A stretch of 6,884 bases of DNA, from the NCBI GenBank assembly GCA_037190665.1, contig JBBCJT010000184.1, positions 1-6,884 of the forward strand. Direction: 5' to 3'. This document shows, in pieces, positions 1 through 5,230 of the stretch. Both the position numbers and the translations under genes were made by a program. Each line of letters starts with the position of its first letter. Position 1 is the first letter of the stretch. The stretch is from JBBCJT01 sp037190665 (GTDB lineage Bacteria; Pseudomonadota; Alphaproteobacteria; Acetobacterales; Acetobacteraceae). The notes under the pieces are model-generated. The model was not told where the DNA came from. It was given only the letters and a program-made list of their open reading frames with translations, and did not search any database.

Positions 1-111
1 ATGGGCCGCGCCGGCAGCGCCGATGAAGTGGCCGAAGCGGTGCTCTGGCTGCTCTCGGACGCCGCCTCCTACGTCACCGGCGCGATCATGCCCATCGCCG
101 GCGGGCGCTGA
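1..111 (+). CDS. Short-chain dehydrogenase/reductase (SDR), C-terminal fragment cut by window edge
   Basis: Frame 1 is open from the first base to a TGA at 109-111 and gives 36 residues. It reads like the extreme C terminus of a classical SDR oxidoreductase. There is an R-x-G start, an E-V-A-E-A-V helix, then W-L-L-S-D (fragment residues 16-20), A-S-Y-V-T-G (22-27) and a closing I-A-G-G-R. In this family the segment lies just after the substrate loop, and S-x-x-x-T-G is among the most conserved C-terminal motifs. The Rossmann fold and the Tyr-x-x-x-Lys active site lie to the left of the window, so substrate and cofactor cannot be called. The ATG at position 1 is an internal Met codon or coincidence, because the motif order shows the gene began earlier. 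It lies 90 bp upstream of the RraA-like gene on the same strand, so it may belong to the same transcript. The family call is firm; the function within SDRs is open. Confidence 0.85.
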   Translation: MGRAGSADEVAEAVLWLLSDAASYVTGAIMPIAGGR

Positions 112-114
112 CCC

Positions 115-137
115 CGGGCGCATGCCGGCTCCGCCCG
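115..137 (+). other. Possible stem-loop just after the SDR stop
   Basis: CGGGCG at 115-120 is the reverse complement of CGCCCG at 132-137, leaving an 11-nt loop. It starts 4 nt after the SDR stop and there is no T tract behind it. It may mark the 3' end of the SDR message or be chance pairing in GC-rich DNA; the alternative CCCGGG repeats in the same stretch weaken the case. Confidence 0.22.
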
Positions 138-186
138 CCCCCGGGTTGCGCGGTCCCGCTCCGCTGGCATGGTAACCGGCGCGAAC

Positions 187-195
187 AGGGAAGGA
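187..195 (+). promoter_or_regulatory. Ribosome binding site of the RraA-like gene
   Basis: The purine run AGGGAAGGA lies 6 nt before the ATG at 202. This decides the start: the in-frame ATG at 169 has no Shine-Dalgarno match in front of it and would place this run inside the coding region. Confidence 0.7.
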
Positions 196-201
196 CCCCG
201 C

Positions 202-900
202 ATGGCGCGCTTCGGCAAGGCTGGCTTCGAGATCGTCACCGACATACCGCGGCCGCCGGCCGACCTGATCGCCAAGCTCGCCGCCTTCCCGCCCGCCATC
301 CTGTCGGACGCCACCGGCCGGCGCGGGTCCATGCACGGTACCATCCGCCGCATGACCCCCGGGCTGACGCTCTGCGGCCCCGCGCTGACGGTGGAGGCGC
401 GGCCGGGCGACAACCTGCTGATGCACGCGGCGCTCGCCATCGCGAAGCCCGGCGACGTGCTGGTGGTGGACGGGCGCGGCGACGTGAGCTGCGCGCTCGC
501 CGGCGGCCTGATGGGCCGGCAGGCGAAGCTGCAGAAGATGGCCGGCTGGGTGGTCGACGGCGCGCTGCGCGACATCGACGAACTGGCCGAGATCGGCCTG
601 CCCGCCTTCGCCCGCGCCGCCTGTCCCGGCGGGCCGGACAAGGAAGGCCCCGGCCGCGTCGGCGTGACGATCACCTGCGGCGGGCAGGTGGTGGAGCCGG
701 GCGACATCATCGTGGGCGATGCGGACGGCGTGGCGGTGATCCCGCGCGCGATCGCGGCGGAGGCGGTCGCCCTCGCCGAGGCCAAGACGGCGCAGGAGAA
801 CCAGCGCCGGGCGGAGATGGAGGCCGGCAAGCTGGTCCCCGACTGGCTGATGCCGATGCTGCGGAAGTTCGGGGCGCTGAAGGAAGGCGAGACGCTGTGA
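202..900 (+). CDS. RraA-family protein, HMG/CHA aldolase-like (class II pyruvate aldolase)
   Basis: This 232-residue protein belongs to the RraA / 4-hydroxy-4-methyl-2-oxoglutarate (HMG) aldolase family. Visible family signatures are G-D-N at 69-71, the helix H-A-A-L-A-I-A-K-P-G-D around 75-85, V-V-D-G at 88-91, G-G-L-M-G at 101-105, V-V-D-G-A-L-R-D at 117-124 and G-D-A-D-G-V-A-V-I-P at 172-181. R123 and D124 match the Arg-Asp pair that in known HMG/CHA aldolases binds substrate and coordinates the divalent metal. The protein is therefore more likely an aldolase or oxaloacetate decarboxylase than an RNase E inhibitor such as E. coli RraA, which is shorter (about 160 residues). The length fits the aldolase group (about 220-240). 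The expected reaction is retro-aldol cleavage, or decarboxylation, of a 2-oxo-4-hydroxy dicarboxylate to pyruvate, in the cytosol. The start at 202 has a good ribosome binding site. The 3' end overlaps the dehydrogenase gene by 4 bp, pointing to a shared pathway. Family is firm; substrate is unknown. Confidence 0.88.
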   Translation: MARFGKAGFEIVTDIPRPPADLIAKLAAFPPAILSDATGRRGSMHGTIRRMTPGLTLCGPALTVEARPGDNLLMHAALAIAKPGDVLVVDGRGDVSCALAGGLMGRQAKLQKMAGWVVDGALRDIDELAEIGLPAFARAACPGGPDKEGPGRVGVTITCGGQVVEPGDIIVGDADGVAVIPRAIAAEAVALAEAKTAQENQRRAEMEAGKLVPDWLMPMLRKFGALKEGETL

Positions 901-1877
901 GCGGCACCAATCGCTGGAACGTCATCGTCACCGCGCCGGTGCTCGCAGAGCAGGCGGTGGCGCTGATGCGGGACAACGGCTGCGCGGTGCACTTCATGCC
1001 GCCCTATCCGTCCTCCGACGCGGTCGCGGCACTGGTGGCCGAGACGCAGGCGGACGCGATCCTGTGCCGGCAGGGCAAGGTCAACGCCCGGGTCTTCGCC
1101 GCCTCGCCGCGGCTGCGCATCGTCGCCCGCCATGGCGTGGGCATGGATGAGGTCGACATCCCCGCCGGGCGCGAGGCCGGCGTGATGCTGACCAACGCGC
1201 CGGGGTCGAACACGCGCGAGGTGGCCGAGCACGCGATCACGCTGATGCTCGCGCTGGTGAAGAACCTGCCCGCCCATTCCGCCGCCATCGCCGAGGGCGG
1301 CTGGCGCGGCGCGGCGGGGCAGGTGCGCGACATGCGCGGGCTGCGCGTGGGCATCCTGGGCTACGGCCGGATCGGCCACGAGGTCGCGCGGATGCTCGCC
1401 CCGTGGGACGTCCGCATCACCGCCTACGACCCCTACATCGACGCCGCGAGCTTCGCCAGCGTCAGCCGCGCGCCGTCGCTGGCGGCGCTGTGGCCGGAAG
1501 CCGACATCCTGACCATCCATGCCCCGCGCACGGCGGAGACCGTGGGACTGGTGGACGCGGCCGCGCTGGCGGCGCTGCCGAAGGGCGCGGTCGTGGTGAA
1601 CACCGGCCGCGGCGGCATCGTCGACGAGGCGGCGCTGGCGGCCGCGCTCGAGTCCGGCCACGTCGCCGGCGCCGGGCTCGACGTGTTCGACGTGGAGCCC
1701 CCGCCCGCGGACCATCCGCTGCGCGGTCATCCGCGCGTGATCCGCACGCCGCACGTGGCAGGGGTGACGCCGAACAGCCTCGTCACCATGGCGACGATGG
1801 CGGCCGAATGCATCGTCGCCTGTCTCGACGGTCGGCCCGTGCCGGCCGAGCGGATCGTGGAGCAGGGGCGGCGCTGA
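897..1877 (+). CDS. D-isomer-specific 2-hydroxyacid dehydrogenase (NAD-dependent)
   Basis: The product has 326 residues and the full two-domain layout of the D-2-hydroxyacid dehydrogenase family (phosphoglycerate, glycerate/glyoxylate and lactate dehydrogenases). The first catalytic half ends near residue 105 with V-A-R-H-G-V-G and N-A-P-G-S-N. The Rossmann nucleotide-binding domain carries G155-Y-G157-R-I-G160, with D178 placed to bind the NAD ribose, which favours NAD over NADP. The catalytic triad is complete: R238 in N-T-G-R-G, E267 in D-V-F-D-V-E-P and H286 in T-P-H-V-A-G. There is no C-terminal ACT domain, so it is not a full-length regulated SerA. It would interconvert a D-2-hydroxyacid and a 2-oxoacid. 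The start is GTG at 897, within the GTGA overlap with the preceding stop. AGGAAGG at 881-887, 9 nt upstream, supports it. Coupled translation with the RraA-like aldolase suggests oxidation followed by C-C cleavage. Family is near certain; the exact substrate is not readable. Confidence 0.93.
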   Translation: MSGTNRWNVIVTAPVLAEQAVALMRDNGCAVHFMPPYPSSDAVAALVAETQADAILCRQGKVNARVFAASPRLRIVARHGVGMDEVDIPAGREAGVMLTNAPGSNTREVAEHAITLMLALVKNLPAHSAAIAEGGWRGAAGQVRDMRGLRVGILGYGRIGHEVARMLAPWDVRITAYDPYIDAASFASVSRAPSLAALWPEADILTIHAPRTAETVGLVDAAALAALPKGAVVVNTGRGGIVDEAALAAALESGHVAGAGLDVFDVEPPPADHPLRGHPRVIRTPHVAGVTPNSLVTMATMAAECIVACLDGRPVPAERIVEQGRR

Positions 1878-1926
1878 GCGGGGTTGCTGGCCCGGTCCGG
1901 CGGGGGCACAAGCCCGTCATTCAGCC

Positions 1927-1930
1927 AGGG
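1927..1930 (+). promoter_or_regulatory. Ribosome binding site of lpdA
   Basis: AGGG lies 8 nt before the ATG at 1939. The in-frame GTG at 1933 is only 2 nt from it, too close to be used, so ATG 1939 is the preferred start. No clear promoter is visible in the 61-bp gap behind the dehydrogenase gene, which leaves read-through possible. Confidence 0.5.
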
Positions 1931-1938
1931 ATGTGAGC

Positions 1939-3327
1939 ATGAGCGACAGCTTCGACGTGATCGTCATCGGCGCCGGACCCGGCGGCTACGTGTGCGCGAT
2001 CCGCGCCGCGCAGCTCGGGCTGAAGGTCGCCTGCGTCGAGAAGCGGGAGACGCTGGGCGGCACCTGCCTCAACATCGGCTGCATCCCGTCCAAGGCGCTG
2101 CTCGTCAGTTCCGAGAAGTACCATGAGGCGCAGGGCGCACTCGCCGAACACGGCATCGGCGTCAGCCAGCTCTCGCTCGACCTCGCGCGGATGCAGGCCC
2201 GCAAGGCGGAGGTGGTGTCCGCCAACGTCAAGGGCGTGGAGTTCCTGTTCAAGAAGAACAAGGTGACGTGGCTGAAGGGCGCGGGCCGCATCCTCGCTGC
2301 CGGCAAGGTGCAGGTCGGGGATGCCACCTACGAGACGAAGAACATCGTCATTGCCACCGGCTCCGAGTCCATGCCGCTGCCCGGCGTGGAGGTCGATGAG
2401 AAGCGCATCGTCACCTCCACCGGCGGGCTGGAGCTGGACAAGGTGCCCGGCCATCTCGTGGTGATCGGCGCGGGCGTGATCGGGCTCGAGCTGGGCTCGG
2501 TGTGGAAGCGGCTCGGCTCCAAGGTGACGGTGATCGAGTATCTCGACCGCATCGTGCCGACCGTCGATGGCGAGGTCGCCAAGCAGTTCGAGCGCATCCT
2601 TGCCAAGCAGGGACTGACCTTCAGGCTCGGCTCCAAGGTCACCGGTGCGAAGACCGACAAGTCCGGCGTGACGCTGACGGTGGAGCCCGCGAAGGGTGGT
2701 GCTGCCGAGGAGATCAAGGCGGACGTGGTGCTGCTGTCGATCGGCCGGCGCGCCTACACCGAAGGGCTGGGGCTGAAGGACGCGGGCGTGGAGACCGACG
2801 AGCGCGGCCGCGTGAAGCACAACCACTTCGCCACCAACGTCCCCGGCATCTGGGCGATCGGCGACGTGATCGACGGGCCGATGCTGGCGCACAAGGCCGA
2901 GGATGAGGGCGTGGCGGTGGCCGAGATCATCGCCGGCAAGAAGCCGCACGTGAACTACGATGCGATCCCGTCCGTGGTCTACACGTGGCCCGAGGTCGCC
3001 GATGTCGGCGCGACGGAGGAAGACCTCAAGAAGGCCGGTGTCGAGTACAAGGTCGGCAAGTTCCCCTTCACCGCGAATGGTCGCGCGCGCGCCAATGGCA
3101 GCACGGACGGGTTCGTGAAGGTGCTGGCCGACAAGAAGACGGATCGGGTGCTTGGCGCGCACATCATCGGCCCGGATGCGGGCACGCTGATCGCGGAGCT
3201 GGTGATGGCGATCGAGTTCGGCGCGTCGTCGGAGGACGTGTGGCGCACCTGCCACGCGCATCCGTCGCTGAACGAGGCGGTGAAGGAAGCGGCGATGGCC
3301 GCGGACCGGAAGCCGATCCACATCTGA
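1939..3327 (+). CDS. lpdA: Dihydrolipoyl dehydrogenase (E3)
   Basis: This 462-residue flavoprotein is a complete class I pyridine nucleotide-disulfide oxidoreductase. The FAD-binding G11-x-G13-x-x-G16 lies at the N terminus. The redox-active disulfide is C43 and C48 within G-G-T-C-L-N-I-G-C-I-P-S-K, the variant typical of dihydrolipoyl dehydrogenase. The NAD-binding G177-x-G179-x-x-G182 follows, and A-I-G-D at 306-309 contacts FAD. The C-terminal dimer interface holds the catalytic H441-P-S-L-N-E446 pair. E3 reoxidises the dihydrolipoyl group on the E2 subunit of pyruvate, 2-oxoglutarate or branched-chain 2-oxoacid dehydrogenase complexes, or on glycine-cleavage H protein, and makes NADH. Length is normal (about 460-475). 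In many alphaproteobacteria this gene sits behind the E1/E2 genes; here the upstream neighbours are the hydroxyacid dehydrogenase and RraA-like genes. The complex it serves cannot be told from this window. Nothing is broken or missing. Confidence 0.97.
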   Translation: MSDSFDVIVIGAGPGGYVCAIRAAQLGLKVACVEKRETLGGTCLNIGCIPSKALLVSSEKYHEAQGALAEHGIGVSQLSLDLARMQARKAEVVSANVKGVEFLFKKNKVTWLKGAGRILAAGKVQVGDATYETKNIVIATGSESMPLPGVEVDEKRIVTSTGGLELDKVPGHLVVIGAGVIGLELGSVWKRLGSKVTVIEYLDRIVPTVDGEVAKQFERILAKQGLTFRLGSKVTGAKTDKSGVTLTVEPAKGGAAEEIKADVVLLSIGRRAYTEGLGLKDAGVETDERGRVKHNHFATNVPGIWAIGDVIDGPMLAHKAEDEGVAVAEIIAGKKPHVNYDAIPSVVYTWPEVADVGATEEDLKKAGVEYKVGKFPFTANGRARANGSTDGFVKVLADKKTDRVLGAHIIGPDAGTLIAELVMAIEFGASSEDVWRTCHAHPSLNEAVKEAAMAADRKPIHI

Positions 3328-3338
3328 GGCGGGCGGTT

Positions 3339-3358
3339 GCGGGCGCGGTTGTGCCCGC
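3339..3358 (+). terminator. Stem-loop behind lpdA, possible transcript end
   Basis: GCGGGC (3339-3344) pairs with GCCCGC (3353-3358) across an 8-nt loop, starting 11 nt after the lpdA stop. No T run follows, so it is not a textbook intrinsic terminator. Together with the repeat hairpins just behind it, it could stop or stabilise the 3' end of the lpdA message. Confidence 0.35.
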
Positions 3359-3364
3359 GGGCGC

Positions 3365-3543
3365 GAGCTTCGCGGAACCGCCGCGCCTCTTCCCCCTCTC
3401 CCGCTCGCGGGAGAGGGCCGGGGTGAGGGTGCGTCCGACAGCACCTCGTTGAGGTTTCGCCTCCACCCAAACCCCCTCACCCTCCCGCGCAAGCGCGGGC
3501 CCCTCCCTCTCCCGCTCGGCGGGAGAGGGGATCTTGCGTGACG
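3365..3543 (+). repeat. Composite palindromic intergenic repeat, copy A
   Basis: This is the longest and best-preserved of three direct copies in the window (others at 5231-5394 and 5426-5600). It opens with GAGCTT and TCTTCCCCC. A perfect stem-loop follows: CCCTCTCCCGC (3394-3404), a 2-nt loop, and GCGGGAGAGGG (3407-3417). Next comes CCGGGGTGAGGGTGCG (3418-3433), a CAGCACC tag and CCCTCACCC (3474-3482), which is the exact reverse complement of GGGTGAGGG at 3421-3429. A second hairpin, CCCGCGC-AA-GCGCGGG (3484-3499), precedes a third with the same 11-bp arms as the first (3505-3515 and 3519-3529, loop TCG). The tail is ATCTTGCGTGACG. Such layered palindromes resemble the dispersed intergenic mosaic and REP-like elements known from proteobacteria. 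No protein is encoded. Confidence 0.85.
3394..3417. other. Perfect 11-bp stem-loop, first palindrome of repeat A
   Basis: The arms 3394-3404 and 3407-3417 are exact reverse complements around a TC loop; in RNA the innermost pair would open to a 4-nt loop. It starts 66 nt after the lpdA stop. The same arms recur at 3505-3529 and 5238-5261. A 3'-end processing or transcript-protecting role is possible, as for REP hairpins; there is no T tract. Confidence 0.7.
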
Positions 3544-3606
3544 GTCCTCGCAATATCGGTCTTCGCCCGAACATCGTGGCGGAGGGTTGGGGCAAGAGGC
3601 GCAGCC

Positions 3607-3629
3607 TCATGACGCTGTAAGCGGCATGA
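3607..3629. promoter_or_regulatory. Operator-like imperfect dyad upstream of the lipocalin gene
   Basis: TCATGACGCT (3607-3616) and AGCGGCATGA (3620-3629) match as inverted repeats at 9 of 10 positions around a 3-nt centre (GTA). A 23-bp dyad of this size and spacing is typical of a site for a dimeric regulator. It lies 76 bp before the lipocalin ATG, where a promoter would be expected. It is outside the repeat element and has no second copy in the window. The regulator is unknown, and a chance dyad cannot be excluded. Confidence 0.45.
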
Positions 3630-3661
3630 AAGACGAACCCGACGCGGACCTCGCCGTTGAG

Positions 3662-3688
3662 GGTGCGGGCGGACCCGTCGCCCGCACC
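3662..3688 (+). promoter_or_regulatory. Strong hairpin directly before the lipocalin ribosome binding site
   Basis: GGTGCGGGCG (3662-3671) and CGCCCGCACC (3679-3688) form a perfect 10-bp stem with a 7-nt loop (GACCCGT). The stem ends 2 nt before the ACGGAG ribosome binding site and 17 nt before the ATG. In RNA this would be a very stable structure in the 5' untranslated region. It could affect ribosome access or message stability, or as DNA be a protein-binding dyad. No known riboswitch class is recognised. Confidence 0.5.
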
Positions 3689-3690
3689 GC

Positions 3691-3696
3691 ACGGAG
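3691..3696 (+). promoter_or_regulatory. Ribosome binding site of the lipocalin gene
   Basis: ACGGAG lies 9 nt before the ATG at 3706. The in-frame TTG at 3697 directly abuts this site and so is not a usable start. Starting at 3706 also gives a clean lipoprotein signal peptide. Confidence 0.6.
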
Positions 3697-3705
3697 TTGC
3701 CCGCC

Positions 3706-4224
3706 ATGCCCCTCGCCCGCCGCGCGCTGATCGCAGCCGCCACGGCGCTCGCCGCCTGCTCCGCCAGCGTGCCGGAGGGCATCGTGCCCGTCCGCTTCGA
3801 CGCGCAGCGTTACCTCGGCACCTGGTACGAGATCGCCCGGTTCGACCATTCCTTCGAACGCGACCTGGAACGGGTGAGCGCGACCTACGCCGCCAACCCC
3901 GACGGCAGCATCGCGGTGCTGAACCGCGGCTTCGATCCGGCGAAGGGCGACTGGCGGGAGGCGAAGGGTCGCGCGCGCTTCCTCGGGGCGCGCGATGTCG
4001 CCTCGCTCGGCGTGACGTTCCAGCCGCCGTTCGAAGGCGGCTACAACGTGTTCCGCCTCGCGCCCGACTATTCGATCGCGCTCGTCACCGGAAACGACCG
4101 CTCCTATCTCTGGCTGCTGTCGCGCACGCCGACGCTGCCGGAGGCGACGGTCGCCGAATGGCTGGCCTATGCGCAGGCGCAGGGTTTCGCCACCGAGCGT
4201 GTCATCCGCGTCCGCCAGCCGTAG
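3706..4224 (+). CDS. blc: Lipocalin family outer-membrane lipoprotein, Blc type
   Basis: The product has 172 residues. It begins with a lipoprotein signal: positive R5-R6, an Ala/Leu hydrophobic stretch, and the lipobox L15-A16-A17-C18. C18 should be lipidated, and the Ser after it (not Asp) favours outer-membrane sorting. The mature part is a bacterial lipocalin. The hallmark G38-T-W40 lies in Y-L-G-T-W-Y-E-I-A-R, the S-A-T-Y strand follows (58-61), and Y-L-W-L-L-S-R-T-P (134-142) is the near-invariant Blc C-terminal motif. Blc proteins bind fatty acids or lysophospholipids in a beta-barrel and help maintain the cell envelope, often under starvation or stress. Length is right for the family (about 170-180). 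A dyad and a hairpin upstream hint at separate control. The FAHD1-like gene begins 67 bp downstream on the same strand. Family call is firm; the ligand is not readable. Confidence 0.93.
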   Translation: MPLARRALIAAATALAACSASVPEGIVPVRFDAQRYLGTWYEIARFDHSFERDLERVSATYAANPDGSIAVLNRGFDPAKGDWREAKGRARFLGARDVASLGVTFQPPFEGGYNVFRLAPDYSIALVTGNDRSYLWLLSRTPTLPEATVAEWLAYAQAQGFATERVIRVRQP

Positions 4225-4278
4225 CGGGCGCCCTCTGGTCGAACGCGTGCGGCGCGGCGATGATGCGGAGGGACGTTC

Positions 4279-4283
4279 AGGAA
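4279..4283 (+). promoter_or_regulatory. Ribosome binding site of the FAH-family gene
   Basis: AGGAA lies 8 nt before the ATG at 4292. A stronger-looking GGAGGG at 4267-4272 is 19 nt away and too far to act on this start. Confidence 0.55.
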
Positions 4284-4291
4284 CGCACGAC

Positions 4292-5197
4292 ATGAAGCTT
4301 GCGACTTTCGATGCCGGGCAGGGTCCGCGCACGGGGCTGGTGCTTGAGAATGGCGACGTGCTCGACCTCGCCGAGGGCGCGCGGCTCGCCGGCCGCGACA
4401 CCGCCCCCTTCGCCTCGATGCTGGCGCTGATCGCCGGCTGGGAAGGCGCGCGCCACACGGTCGCCGCGCTGCAGGCCGACCCGCTGGCGCAGGCGGTGGA
4501 ACCCGCGTCCCGCGCGCGTCTGCTCGCGCCGATCCCGCGCCCGACCAAGAACGTCTTCTGCGTCGGCCGCAACTACCTCGACCACGTGGCGGAGGGCGAT
4601 CGCACGCGCGGCATAAAGACCGAAGCGCCGCCGGAACATCCGCAGTTCTTCAGCAAGCCCGCCAACACCGTGATCGGGCCGGGCGAGGGGATCCCGCATC
4701 ATGCCGGCGTGACGGCGGCGCTCGACTACGAGGTCGAGCTGGCGCTGGTCATCGGCAAGGGCGGCGTGGACATCCCGGCGGAGCGGGCCTTCGACCACGT
4801 CTTCGGCTACACGGTGCTGAACGATGTGACCGGGCGCGACCTGCAGCGCCGGCACGGCCAGTGGCTCAAGGGCAAGGGCCTCGACCGCTGCTGCCCGATC
4901 GGTCCGTGGATCGTCACGCGCGACGCGCTGCCGACGCCGCCCGACCTGCGCATCAGCCTGACGGTGAACGGCGAGACGCGGCAGGACAGCCGCACCTCGC
5001 TGCTGATCTTCGACATCCCGGCGATCATCCGCATCCTCTCGCAGGGGCTGACGCTGGAACCCGGCGACATCATCGCCACCGGCACGCCGGCCGGCGTCGG
5101 CTACGCGATGCAGCCGCCGCGCCTGCTCAAGCCCGGCGACAGGATCGCGGCGACGATCGAGGGGATCGGCACGCTGGAGAACAGCGTGGTCGCGTGA
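4292..5197 (+). CDS. Fumarylacetoacetate hydrolase family protein, FAHD1-like
   Basis: This 301-residue enzyme has a small N-terminal cap region (about 1-80) and a complete FAH catalytic domain. The domain opens with V-F-C-V-G-R-N-Y-L-D-H-V-A-E. H98 and E101 form the H-x-x-E pair used as the catalytic dyad in FAHD1-type acylpyruvases and oxaloacetate decarboxylases. Metal ligands are E147 and E149 in L-D-Y-E-V-E-L and D178 in V-L-N-D-V-T-G-R-D. Further marks are F-F-S-K-P (119-123), C-P-I-G-P-W (201-206) and G-T-P-A-G-V-G (264-270). Such cytosolic Mg2+/Mn2+ enzymes cleave C-C bonds next to a carbonyl, decarboxylate oxaloacetate, or isomerise/decarboxylate aromatic ring-cleavage products. No aromatic-degradation genes are nearby. 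The start at 4292 is chosen for its ribosome binding site and the typical M-K-L-A-T-F opening; the longer frame back to 4169 would overlap the lipocalin gene. Family is firm; the reaction is not fixed. Confidence 0.92.
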   Translation: MKLATFDAGQGPRTGLVLENGDVLDLAEGARLAGRDTAPFASMLALIAGWEGARHTVAALQADPLAQAVEPASRARLLAPIPRPTKNVFCVGRNYLDHVAEGDRTRGIKTEAPPEHPQFFSKPANTVIGPGEGIPHHAGVTAALDYEVELALVIGKGGVDIPAERAFDHVFGYTVLNDVTGRDLQRRHGQWLKGKGLDRCCPIGPWIVTRDALPTPPDLRISLTVNGETRQDSRTSLLIFDIPAIIRILSQGLTLEPGDIIATGTPAGVGYAMQPPRLLKPGDRIAATIEGIGTLENSVVA

Positions 5198-5230
5198 TGC
5201 GGGCGGTGGGTCGTTATCCCTGAAGCAGGA

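Larger units (their letters stand above)
3328..3705. other. Intergenic region between lpdA and the lipocalin gene
   Basis: These 378 bp hold no convincing gene. From left to right they contain a GC stem-loop (3339-3358), composite repeat copy A (3365-3543), about 60 bp without recognisable structure, a 23-bp imperfect dyad (3607-3629), a strong hairpin (3662-3688) and the lipocalin ribosome binding site (3691-3696). A promoter for the lipocalin gene should lie between repeat A and the start codon. I cannot name convincing -35 and -10 boxes there. Confidence 0.7.

Noticed and set aside
146..174. Possible sigma-70 promoter before the RraA-like gene (TTGCGC, about 16-17 bp, CATGGT)
   Set aside because: It has only about three matches per box and such matches are common by chance. 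Read-through from the SDR gene is equally likely.
69..1754. Long open minus-strand frame of 561 codons opposite the RraA-like and dehydrogenase genes
   Set aside because: It is antisense to two genes with complete catalytic motifs. The translation is Arg/Ala/Gly/His-rich and low in complexity, as expected from an antisense frame of GC-rich codons, and it shows no recognisable domain.
1884..1912. Possible promoter before lpdA (TTGCTG, 17 bp, CACAAG)
   Set aside because: Both boxes match consensus poorly, with no supporting feature.
1921..3492. Long open minus-strand frame of 523 codons opposite lpdA
   Set aside because: lpdA on the + strand has every E3 motif. The opposite frame is rich in His/Asp/Arg without domain structure and runs into the repeat, so it is a composition artefact.
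3626..3730. Small + strand frame (34 codons from ATG 3626) in the lipocalin leader, overlapping its start
   Set aside because: There is no Shine-Dalgarno before the ATG, which falls inside the dyad, and no sign of selection on the peptide. A leader peptide cannot be excluded but is unsupported.
4169..4291. N-terminal extension of the FAH-family protein back to 4169
   Set aside because: It would overlap the end of the lipocalin gene, the extra residues are Arg/Ser-rich without family similarity, and ATG 4292 has a ribosome site and the usual family opening.
3607..4572. Minus-strand frame of 321 codons opposite the lipocalin gene and the start of the FAH-family gene
   Set aside because: It crosses two well-supported + strand genes and their gap, with no recognisable motif or plausible ribosome site.
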